A stretch of 64,000 nucleotides of DNA from Arcticibacter pallidicorallinus (GTDB lineage Bacteria > Bacteroidota > Bacteroidia > Sphingobacteriales > Sphingobacteriaceae): positions 45,813 through 109,812 of the forward strand of contig NZ_PVTH01000011.1 of NCBI RefSeq assembly GCF_003002875.1, written 5' to 3'. The translations under genes were made by a program, and so were the position numbers. The stretch's first letter is position 1; each line of letters starts with the position of its first letter. This document shows, one piece after another, positions 1 through 7,288 of this stretch. The notes under the pieces were generated by a model that did not search any database, was not told where the DNA came from, and saw nothing but the letters and a program-made list of their open reading frames with translations.

Positions 1-236
1 TCCGCCAGAACAACATACAGCGCTTCCACGCAGTGCCCCTTACTCTGAATATATCTGTCACGATCCGGTGAATCAAAATCCTCCGGTGAAACATTTAAAA
101 CGGAGTTATAAAGCACGTTAAGAATATCAATACACGACAAACTCCCTCCTGTATGTCCCGCCTTCGCTCCATAAATATATTTCAGGATCTTCTTTCTATA
201 TTCAACCGACTTCCTTTTGAGTTCTCGCTCTGTCAT
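1..236 (-). CDS. Transketolase, N-terminal subunit (partial, runs off the left edge)
   Basis: The first 78 codons of a thiamine-diphosphate enzyme are visible; the rest lies outside the window. Residues 27-31 (GHTGG) and 65-68 (SKGH) are the His-containing substrate/cofactor signatures of the transketolase N-terminal half, and the intervening stretch matches the usual start of split transketolase subunits. The ATG at 236 is 19 bases after the stop of the sugar isomerase gene, so the two are co-transcribed. Split transketolases are encoded as two consecutive genes; the C-terminal subunit would be expected just beyond the left edge. Role: transfer of a two-carbon ketol unit between sugar phosphates in the cytoplasm. 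The exact substrate cannot be read from this fragment. Confidence 0.88.
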   Translation of the reverse strand, partial: MTERELKRKSVEYRKKILKYIYGAKAGHTGGSLSCIDILNVLYNSVLNVSPEDFDSPDRDRYIQSKGHCVEALYVVLA

Positions 237-255
237 AATATCGAGTTAAAGTTTC

Positions 256-1662
256 CTAATGCTCGTAAATTTCCCAACCGAGGTAATTCCCGAACGCTTC
301 TTTTAAAATTCCTGCGGTCTTGGAGGCATTCATCACCACATGGTGTTCAAAACCGTTTCTACATACATATTGCATCAGACCCTGCATATTGTCGATCTGA
401 GCTACTGCCCTGTTTCCGAAAGTATTCAGTGCATCATCTGTAAGCCGGCCTTCCCCAAAATAAGCCTTAATGACACCTCGGGTGTCATCTGTGCTGATCC
501 GTCCGAAAGTAAGGGGCATAGCTGGAGTACGGCCTGAAAGTGCGCCATATGTATTCTCCACTCCTACCGTTGTTCCGAGAATGGGTGCAGTGCTTATCTC
601 TATATCAGGTAAGAAGGATTTCGCCCAGTTACCACAGTGAAACAGTACACATTTATCTTCATCGGAAGCATAGTTATTGTTCCAGTCGACAAGCGCACTC
701 GGTGAGCCCGAAGCCAGCTGCATCGCATACATGGTAAGCGTACCCGTCACATCAACCTCGCATGCACTAGGCAGCATATTTTCGCTCATCATGCTCATAC
801 TGGTGCAGACATTGCAACCGTAATTTTTTTGCAAGGATGTCCAGCATTGAATAGCGGAAGCATCGAGAGCGTTATCATTCATAAACCTGTTCAGAACAAC
901 ATCCAACTTTGCTATCTGAATCAATGCTTCCGAAGGAGCAGATCCCGTCGGCGTATAGCTGGCAATGCGCTCAAGATGATCTTTTACTATCTGATCGTCT
1001 TTCGTTAGTTTGTTGGCATCTCCCAAAATTTCCGACAGATCCACCGTCACTACGGAAATCCCCTGACGTTGCAAGATTTTCTCGCTATACCTTACCGTAT
1101 TAAAACCTCCCGGCCTTGCACCTACCGCACCAATTCGGGCATTGCGGAGTCCTTTCACCACCCGGCATACACCTAAGAAATCACTGAGATCCTGTGTAAA
1201 AGAAGGATCCGAAGGACTTACCACATGTTTGGCTGTAAGCGTATACTTGATTCCAAATTGGTACAGGTTGTTGCATACGGATATCTTTCCGCACCACGAG
1301 TCCCTGCGTCTCGCCAGATCCAGCTTATCTAAATCGTCCGGATAGGCCTGAATGAGTACCGGCACATTAAGTCCCGATAACTTAAGAGTCTCTGCTACTC
1401 CCCGTTCATCTCCAAAATTTGGAAGCACTACCAGCACTCCCATTATTTCCTCTTTATGCTTTTTAAATAGGTCTGCACACTTCCGGGCATCGTTAAACGT
1501 CTCTACTCCGCCCAGCTTGGTTTCCCAGTCTTCCAATAAGATGGGTTTGATGTTCAATTTCTCCAGTACTTCGAGAATTTCAATGCGTGCATCGGCAACC
1601 AGTCTGTCTGGAAAAAAGTCCCTGTTGCCTATTATTACTCCTAAACTAATTCGTTCTTTCAT
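256..1662 (-). CDS. L-fucose/L-arabinose isomerase family protein
   Basis: Predicted cytoplasmic aldose-ketose isomerase of the FucI/AraA fold. Length (468 aa) fits the shorter COG2407-type members rather than the about 590-aa E. coli FucI. Likely Mn2+ ligands and catalytic acids are E302 (ACEVDVTG), D326 (LVDWNN) and a C-terminal His at 440 or 441 (FEHHVV); H342 sits in the family's HCG motif. It lies 6 bases downstream of the DeoR-type regulator and 19 bases upstream of a split transketolase, so this is a sugar catabolic operon in which an aldose is isomerised and later cleaved by ketol transfer. The sugar is unknown; members of this family act on fucose, arabinose and related or modified sugars. 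The family assignment is firm, the substrate is not. Confidence 0.85.
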   Translation of the reverse strand: MKERISLGVIIGNRDFFPDRLVADARIEILEVLEKLNIKPILLEDWETKLGGVETFNDARKCADLFKKHKEEIMGVLVVLPNFGDERGVAETLKLSGLNVPVLIQAYPDDLDKLDLARRRDSWCGKISVCNNLYQFGIKYTLTAKHVVSPSDPSFTQDLSDFLGVCRVVKGLRNARIGAVGARPGGFNTVRYSEKILQRQGISVVTVDLSEILGDANKLTKDDQIVKDHLERIASYTPTGSAPSEALIQIAKLDVVLNRFMNDNALDASAIQCWTSLQKNYGCNVCTSMSMMSENMLPSACEVDVTGTLTMYAMQLASGSPSALVDWNNNYASDEDKCVLFHCGNWAKSFLPDIEISTAPILGTTVGVENTYGALSGRTPAMPLTFGRISTDDTRGVIKAYFGEGRLTDDALNTFGNRAVAQIDNMQGLMQYVCRNGFEHHVVMNASKTAGILKEAFGNYLGWEIYEH

Positions 1663-1668
1663 TATTGG

Positions 1669-2433
1669 CTAGCTTGCTATAATTAATTCGATATCGTTAT
1701 CACTAAATAGATTCTTGTATTTTTCTTCAATTCCACCGTCAGTGATTATGTAGTTGATCAGGGAAAGTGCCCCCAAACTGGCGAAAGAGCTTTTCCCGAT
1801 CTTGGTAGAATCTGCTACCAGATAAGTAGTGTCCGCAGCATTGATCATTGCCTTCTTTACAACCAAATCGCTGATACTCGGATAGGTAAGCCCAGCTTTC
1901 AAAGAGAGTCCTGCAGTTGCTAGAAAAAGCTTTTGAACATTCAGCCCCGTAAAAAAGTCCGCCGCCTTCTGTCCTGTCAGCGACAGCGTAGGTGGCTTAA
2001 ACTCTCCGCCAGTCATAATGACCTCAATGCCCGGTTCGGCGCCAAGCATTAATGCGATATTGAGAGCATTGGTAATAACCGTTAAGTTTTTTATACCCTT
2101 CAGTTTCTTTGCTATCTCCGTAGTGGTCGATCCGGAGTCCAGAATAATGGTATCACCACTTTCTATATATTCGAGGCACTTATTAGCGATAAGCTCTTTC
2201 TTGTCCAGATTGTCTTGATTGCTCAGCGAAAAAGTCTTTACCTGATCTTCAACATTCTTTAAAAATGCCCCACCATGCTCTCGCAACACCAGGCCATCTT
2301 TCTCCAGCTTTTCAAGATCCTGACGAATCGTTACTTCTGTTACCTTAAAAAGCCTGGCAAGATTGATCACCTTTGCGGAGCCATCTTCCTTCAATAGCTC
2401 AAGAATCTTATCCCTTCGTTGGTTAGCGAGCAT
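1669..2433 (-). CDS. DeoR/GlpR-family transcriptional regulator
   Basis: 254-aa repressor of sugar metabolism. An N-terminal winged HTH (about residues 8-55, with the TEVTIRQDLEKL recognition region) is followed by a DeoR sensor domain that shows the phosphate-binding motif DSGSTTTE near residue 100. I place the start at the ATG at 2433, which gives the family's usual N-terminus (MLANQRRDKILELL); an upstream in-frame ATG at 2478 and a start at 2508 would add 15-25 atypical residues. The stop is 6 bases from the isomerase ATG, so the regulator heads the operon it presumably controls in response to a phosphorylated sugar intermediate. Possible operator half-sites lie in the upstream gap. Confidence 0.85.
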   Translation of the reverse strand: MLANQRRDKILELLKEDGSAKVINLARLFKVTEVTIRQDLEKLEKDGLVLREHGGAFLKNVEDQVKTFSLSNQDNLDKKELIANKCLEYIESGDTIILDSGSTTTEIAKKLKGIKNLTVITNALNIALMLGAEPGIEVIMTGGEFKPPTLSLTGQKAADFFTGLNVQKLFLATAGLSLKAGLTYPSISDLVVKKAMINAADTTYLVADSTKIGKSSFASLGALSLINYIITDGGIEEKYKNLFSDNDIELIIAS

Positions 2434-2740
2434 AGTTGTCAAATTGTTAGTATGCTCAAAAACGATAATGGTCCTCATCGCTGAGCTGGAATCAAAAATA
2501 AAAAACAATAATTAAAAAACGAAACAAATCGAAAGTATTAAAAGAAAACAAGCTTCGTTTCCTTTGCCTATATTTCTATTTAGCGGCAGCTAATGCTCAG
2601 CTGTAATATTTCGTCCGCCGGGTTAAATGGTTTTTATCTTCCATCTTTGGTCTCGTTTCAATAGACATCCCCCATGATAAGCAGAAGGGATAGGCTTTAT
2701 GAAATCTTTTGACTAATTTGCTCGAAATATTATTTATCTA
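2434..2740. promoter_or_regulatory. Divergent upstream region between the DeoR operon and a lipoprotein gene
   Basis: This 307-base AT-rich gap must carry the promoters of both flanking genes. It contains an AAACGA half-site at 2517-2522 and two inverted copies, TCGTTT, at 2555-2560 and 2653-2658. The first pair could be a DeoR-type operator, but spacing is loose and the call is an inference. No clear TAnnTTTG element is seen for either gene and no small ORF of interest is present. Confidence 0.3.
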
Positions 2741-3781
2741 ATGATTAAAAAGTACTCCATCTTACTATTACTTACTGCAGGGATTTTCACACTTGGATGT
2801 AGTGAAACAAAAAGCAACGGCAATAACCAGAAAACGCCTTCCGCCGAGTCTGCTAAGGCCCCTCAAGAGACTGAAGAACAAGAAGCAGTCGCTTCAACGT
2901 TAGACACAGCTGCCTATAATCTTAAAAACCGGGATTTAGCAAATGGAGACACCTCTGGATACTGGCCTGTTAAGAACCAACCGTACCCACTGAGCGGAGC
3001 GATCCTACCATTTAAACGTGTAATTGCCTACTACGGCAATTTATACTCCAAACGCATGGGAATTCTTGGTGAGTACGCGCCAAAAGAGATGCTATCACGC
3101 CTTAATGTGGAGGTAAAAAAATGGGAAAAAGCCGATCCGAAGACTCCCGTACAACCAGCGCTGCATTATATTGCAGTCGTGGCACAGGGTGATGGAGGAA
3201 AAGACGGTAAATACCGCTTTAGAATGCCTGAGAAACATATCGATTCTGTGATCAATATGGCCAAGACCATCAATGCTATAGTATTCCTTGATATCCAGGT
3301 ATCACTCAGCACGATTCAGGACGAACTTCCCCTGTTGGAAAAATACTTAAAGCTTCCTAATGTTCATCTGGGGATCGATCCGGAGTTCTCTATGAAAACC
3401 GGTGCAAAGCCTGGATCCAGAATCGGAACCTATGATGCTGCCGACATAAATTACTGTTCTCAATATCTTGCCAGGCTGGTAAAAGAAAACAACCTTCCCC
3501 CGAAGATTTTTGTCATACATCGTTTTACACGTAAAATGGTAACTAACACCAAGAACATCAAACTTCGTCCGGAAGTACAGGTGGTCATGCATATGGATGG
3601 ATGGGGAGAGCCGGAGCTCAAAAAGGGCACATACCGTCACTTCATTTTCCCGGAACCGGTACAGTTTGCAGGATTCAAGATATTCTACAAGAATGACCTT
3701 AAAAAGGCTCCCAACAGACTTATGACGCCTGAAGAACTGCTTAAGCTTAAACCACAACCCATATACATTCAGTACCAATAA
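2741..3781 (+). CDS. Lipoprotein of unknown function, possibly TIM-barrel
   Basis: 346 aa with a lipoprotein signal peptide: a hydrophobic stretch at residues 5-18 and the lipobox Cys at C20 (TLGC). Residues 21-60 form a low-complexity polar linker (S, E, Q, A). The mature domain has alternating beta/alpha character and two acidic strand-end motifs, FLDIQ at 182-186 and LGIDPEF at 210-216, which resemble active-site strands of TIM-barrel hydrolases. That fold is an inference; no family is recognised with certainty. It stands alone between the DeoR promoter region and msrA (48-base gap), with no terminator seen between them, so co-transcription with msrA is possible. Likely located at the periplasmic face of a membrane or on the cell surface. 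Confidence 0.7.
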   Translation: MIKKYSILLLLTAGIFTLGCSETKSNGNNQKTPSAESAKAPQETEEQEAVASTLDTAAYNLKNRDLANGDTSGYWPVKNQPYPLSGAILPFKRVIAYYGNLYSKRMGILGEYAPKEMLSRLNVEVKKWEKADPKTPVQPALHYIAVVAQGDGGKDGKYRFRMPEKHIDSVINMAKTINAIVFLDIQVSLSTIQDELPLLEKYLKLPNVHLGIDPEFSMKTGAKPGSRIGTYDAADINYCSQYLARLVKENNLPPKIFVIHRFTRKMVTNTKNIKLRPEVQVVMHMDGWGEPELKKGTYRHFIFPEPVQFAGFKIFYKNDLKKAPNRLMTPEELLKLKPQPIYIQYQ

Positions 3782-3829
3782 AAATACAAAGGTTTTTAAA
3801 CCATGTAACCGCATATCTGTTTACAAATT

Positions 3830-4363
3830 ATGGCACTAGAACAAGCAACATTTGGCGCAGGGTGTTTTTGGTGTACTGAGGCGGTCTTTCAAAACTTAAA
3901 AGGGGTCTCAGCATGCACATCAGGCTATATGGGTGGTGAGGTGATCAACCCCACCTATGACGAGGTGTGTGGTGGCGATACAGGACATGCGGAGGTGATT
4001 CAAGTAGATTTTGACCCTGAAGTCATCACTTATGACGAATTACTCCTGGTCTTCTTCAAAACCCATTCCCCTACCACATTGAACCGTCAGGGAAATGACG
4101 TCGGAACACAATATCGCTCAGTGATATTCTACCATTCTCAGGAGCAGAAGAAGTCTGCAGAAAACATGATAGATCAGCTTACGAAGCAGAATGTGTTTGA
4201 CAAGCCAATAGTAACTGAAATCACACCGGTATCGGAGTTTTACAAAGCGGAAGATTATCATCAGAACTTTTTCTCCACTAATCCTAACAAAGCATATTGC
4301 GTCTTTGTTATACAGCCAAAGCTCGACAAGTTCAGCAAGGACTTCCAGGATAAGCTCAAATAA
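3830..4363 (+). CDS. msrA: Peptide-methionine (S)-S-oxide reductase MsrA
   Basis: 177-aa enzyme that reduces methionine-S-sulfoxide in proteins, using thioredoxin. The GCFWC signature is at residues 11-15, with C12 as the nucleophile that attacks the sulfoxide. Downstream conserved MsrA blocks are visible: GYMGG (33-37), GHAE (about 52-55) and the EDYHQNFF segment near residue 144. Length is typical for a single-domain MsrA; no MsrB domain is fused. C15 in the signature and C181-type resolving Cys residues vary in the family; here a late Cys sits in AYCVFV. The gene ends 16 bases before a strong palindromic terminator shared with convergent parC. Confidence 0.96.
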   Translation: MALEQATFGAGCFWCTEAVFQNLKGVSACTSGYMGGEVINPTYDEVCGGDTGHAEVIQVDFDPEVITYDELLLVFFKTHSPTTLNRQGNDVGTQYRSVIFYHSQEQKKSAENMIDQLTKQNVFDKPIVTEITPVSEFYKAEDYHQNFFSTNPNKAYCVFVIQPKLDKFSKDFQDKLK

Positions 4364-4378
4364 AAAAACTTAACAACA

Positions 4379-4412
4379 AAAAAGCCGTCTGCAGATCTGC
4401 AGACGGCTTTTT
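4379..4412. terminator. Bidirectional terminator between msrA and parC
   Basis: A perfect 30-base palindrome (4381-4410) flanked by A-runs on the left and T-runs on the right gives a stem of up to 15 bp with U-tracts in both directions. It lies between the stops of the convergent msrA and parC genes. Confidence 0.92.
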
Positions 4413-4415
4413 CTG

Positions 4416-7151
4416 TTAAAAGAGACCTAACTGACCCTTATCATCTATATCGTCAGGATTGGTTATTTCGAGCCTGACATCCTTTGATTTCTTTTTTGTC
4501 TCCTTTTGCTCGGGTAAAACTTCCGGCAACGAAGTATCTTCTAAATCAAGCTGAGCAACTTCCTTCTCCGCCTCGTCATCTATCTTCTCAGCCTCCACAA
4601 CTTCCTCCAGAGAGGTGTCTGGAACAGGATCTGGCACATCTTCCTCATCATCGTGTTCGGCAATCAGCTGAATATCTTTGATGTCGTATTGCGAAAGCTT
4701 GTTTCCCTGAGCCTTCATTCCCTTCACATCGATAACATCCGCAAGATTAAGCTCTATGTGTTCAGCGGTTTGGTTCTTGCCTTTCAAAATCTCAACCGTC
4801 ACAACAGGCTGCGCGGCTCCGGATATAAGCCGAAGCTTAGAACCCGGTTCTTCACTGATGATACTTACCGTTTTACCAATTGAAATATCGTCAAATGTGA
4901 ACCGCTTAACATAATAATTTTTCGACTTACCATCGTAATGAACCACCGTATACACTTTATCTGCATCGTACTTCTCAATAAGAAGCATCTTATCATCAAA
5001 GTGATTGGTCAGATCAAAGGAGCTCAGTTCATAAATACCTGAGGCCATCACGGTCAGGATCTTATCGGGCCCATCGAATTCACCCAGGTATAGACCCCTG
5101 CCGTCTACGTTCAGACGCTTCAAAATACCATCGTACCAGATCTTACGGCCCGATAAGGTAGAAATCCCTTTATTCTTTAATAAGATCTTACGAATCGGAT
5201 AACGCGTTACAATGTTACCCATAGAGCTCCGGCCCTTAATCGCTATATCGGCAAAGTTTACTTCCAGCTGCAATTTCTTCAGCTTAGAATGGGGTTTCAA
5301 CTGTATAGTTACCACCTCCGCCTCTCCATTTGGGTTTGCTGTGAAGTATAGCAACTTAGACCCTTTAGTACCTTTGGTCAGGTCATACTCTTTATCACGT
5401 GTGACGCCGAGAACTGCAAACCGCTTAATATAAGACGTTCCGCTTTCTCCGTCCTTGTAAATCATGTTATATATCGTACGCTCATCCCCTTTCTTGAAGA
5501 CCGCAACGTGTTCAATATCCTTACCAACAAATACCTTCTCCTGCACCTTCGTTACCAGGAAGGCTCCAGACTTACGAAAAACAATGATTTCATCCAGGTC
5601 GGAACAGTCGCATACGAATTCATCCTTTTTAAGACCCGAACCGATAAAACCATCCTCCCTGTTAACATACAACTTCACATTTGCTAAAGCCACTTGCGCC
5701 GCCTCGACGCGGTCAAATGTTCGCAGTTCAGTCTTCCGTTCTCTGCCCTTACCATACTTCTCCCTGATGCGTTCGAACCAGGCGATAGCGTAATCCGTAA
5801 GATGCTTCAAGTGATGACTTACTTCCTTAATGCCCGCATTAAGAGCCTTCAACTGGTCATCCGCCTTTTTCACATCAAACCGGGTGATACTACTCATTGG
5901 CTTGTCAATAAGCTTTTTATAATCTTCCGGAAGAATTTCGCGGTAGAACTGCGGGAAGAAGGGCTCAAAAAGGTCGTTCAATACCTGAACTACCCCTTCA
6001 AACGTCCCTGAATTTTCATATTTCGGATGTTTATACATCCCTTCCTGTATGAAGATTTTGAGTAGTAATCCGAAGAATATCTTTTCCTTAAGTTCAAGCA
6101 AACGTATTTCAAGCTCACGCTCAAGCAAGTTCTTGGTGTTCTGAGTATTCTCGATCAGAATATCGTTTACGCTTAGAAAATGCGGTTTGTCGTCGCGTAT
6201 CACACATGTATTGGGTGATATCGATACCTCACAGTCTGTAAACGCGTAAAGCGCATCAATTGTAACGTCGGGCGATATTCCCGGAGCTAACTGTACAATG
6301 ATCTCGACGTTTTGAGCTGTGTTATCCTCAATGCGCTTGATTTTGATTTTACCCTTATCGTTTGCCGATATGATACTGTCAATCAAACTGCCTGTAGTAG
6401 TGGAAAAGGGAATCTCCGTAATAGCGAGCGTTTTCTTATCCCTCTCCTCTATTTTAGCTCGAACACGCACTCTTCCCCCTCGCTGCCCCTCATTGTAATT
6501 GGAACAGTCTGCCATTCCCGCTGTTGGAAAATCGGGAAGCAGATCAGGCCTCTGCCCCTGCAATACGCCTATAGACGCATCAATAAGCTCAATGAAGTTG
6601 TGGGGCAGGATCTTGGTTGCCAGTCCCACCGCAATTCCTTCGGCACCTTGCGCCAGAAGCAAAGGAAATTTGACAGGTAGCGTAATCGGCTCCTGATTCC
6701 TGCCATCATAGCTTGCCTGCCATTCAGTGGTATCGGGATTGAAGACTACATCGTTCGCAAACTTGGACAGCCGTCCCTCTATGTAACGAGGAGCAGCGGC
6801 CGAGTCTCCCGTCATGGGATCGCCCCAGTTACCCTGCATATCGATCAGCAAATTCTTCTGGCCTATTTGTACCATCGCATCACCGATCGACGCATCACCG
6901 TGGGGGTGATATTTCATCGTATTTCCAATGACATTCGCCGCTTTATTGAAGCGACCGTCATCCATCTCCTTCAGAGAATGAAGTATGCGCCTTTGAACAG
7001 GCTTGAAACCGTCATTGATATGTGGAACGGCCCTGTCGAGAATTACATAGGATGCGTAGTCAAGAAACCAATTTTCATATAAGCCGTTAATGAGTGTGGC
7101 ATTTTGTAATTTATCTTCCTGCTCATTCGTGTTATTTGATTCGTCGCTCAT
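4416..7151 (-). CDS. parC: DNA topoisomerase IV subunit A
   Basis: 911-aa type IIA topoisomerase cleavage subunit. The winged-helix catalytic core has the quinolone-region block HPHGDASIGDAMV (82-94) and the active-site tyrosine Y123 in AAPRYIEGR. A coiled-coil tower follows (about 350-460), then a long C-terminal beta-pinwheel with repeats, and an acidic, Lys/Glu-rich tail (about 830-911). The partner ATPase subunit (ParE) is encoded 21 kb away at 28612-30495, so the two are not an operon here, which is common in Bacteroidota. GyrA is the alternative; the early sequence (NGLYENWFLDYASYVILDRAVPHI) and the pairing with a 627-aa ParE-type subunit favour topoisomerase IV. It acts in chromosome decatenation. 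Confidence 0.92.
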   Translation of the reverse strand: MSDESNNTNEQEDKLQNATLINGLYENWFLDYASYVILDRAVPHINDGFKPVQRRILHSLKEMDDGRFNKAANVIGNTMKYHPHGDASIGDAMVQIGQKNLLIDMQGNWGDPMTGDSAAAPRYIEGRLSKFANDVVFNPDTTEWQASYDGRNQEPITLPVKFPLLLAQGAEGIAVGLATKILPHNFIELIDASIGVLQGQRPDLLPDFPTAGMADCSNYNEGQRGGRVRVRAKIEERDKKTLAITEIPFSTTTGSLIDSIISANDKGKIKIKRIEDNTAQNVEIIVQLAPGISPDVTIDALYAFTDCEVSISPNTCVIRDDKPHFLSVNDILIENTQNTKNLLERELEIRLLELKEKIFFGLLLKIFIQEGMYKHPKYENSGTFEGVVQVLNDLFEPFFPQFYREILPEDYKKLIDKPMSSITRFDVKKADDQLKALNAGIKEVSHHLKHLTDYAIAWFERIREKYGKGRERKTELRTFDRVEAAQVALANVKLYVNREDGFIGSGLKKDEFVCDCSDLDEIIVFRKSGAFLVTKVQEKVFVGKDIEHVAVFKKGDERTIYNMIYKDGESGTSYIKRFAVLGVTRDKEYDLTKGTKGSKLLYFTANPNGEAEVVTIQLKPHSKLKKLQLEVNFADIAIKGRSSMGNIVTRYPIRKILLKNKGISTLSGRKIWYDGILKRLNVDGRGLYLGEFDGPDKILTVMASGIYELSSFDLTNHFDDKMLLIEKYDADKVYTVVHYDGKSKNYYVKRFTFDDISIGKTVSIISEEPGSKLRLISGAAQPVVTVEILKGKNQTAEHIELNLADVIDVKGMKAQGNKLSQYDIKDIQLIAEHDDEEDVPDPVPDTSLEEVVEAEKIDDEAEKEVAQLDLEDTSLPEVLPEQKETKKKSKDVRLEITNPDDIDDKGQLGLF

Positions 7152-7243
7152 TCTATTAGTAAAGATCTCTGGAATGCTGTAAAGATAACAGTTTTAATTT
7201 AAACAGCTTCCGAAGCAAGGCCCCCATAGGCTTGCCCGAAAAT

Positions 7244-7268
7244 AAAAAAACCCGGTGCAGGCACCGGG
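7244..7268 (-). terminator. Terminator of clpC
   Basis: Stem of 8 bp (CCCGGTGC, 7251-7258, pairing with 7261-7268), followed on the minus strand by seven U residues. It lies 20 bases beyond the clpC stop. Confidence 0.9.
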
Positions 7269-7288
7269 TTCATCACTTCTTATAAAGA

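Noticed and set aside
1..2433. Assignment of the left operon to sulfoquinovose breakdown
   Set aside because: Isomerase plus split transketolase fits several sugars; no sulfosugar-specific gene is visible in the window.
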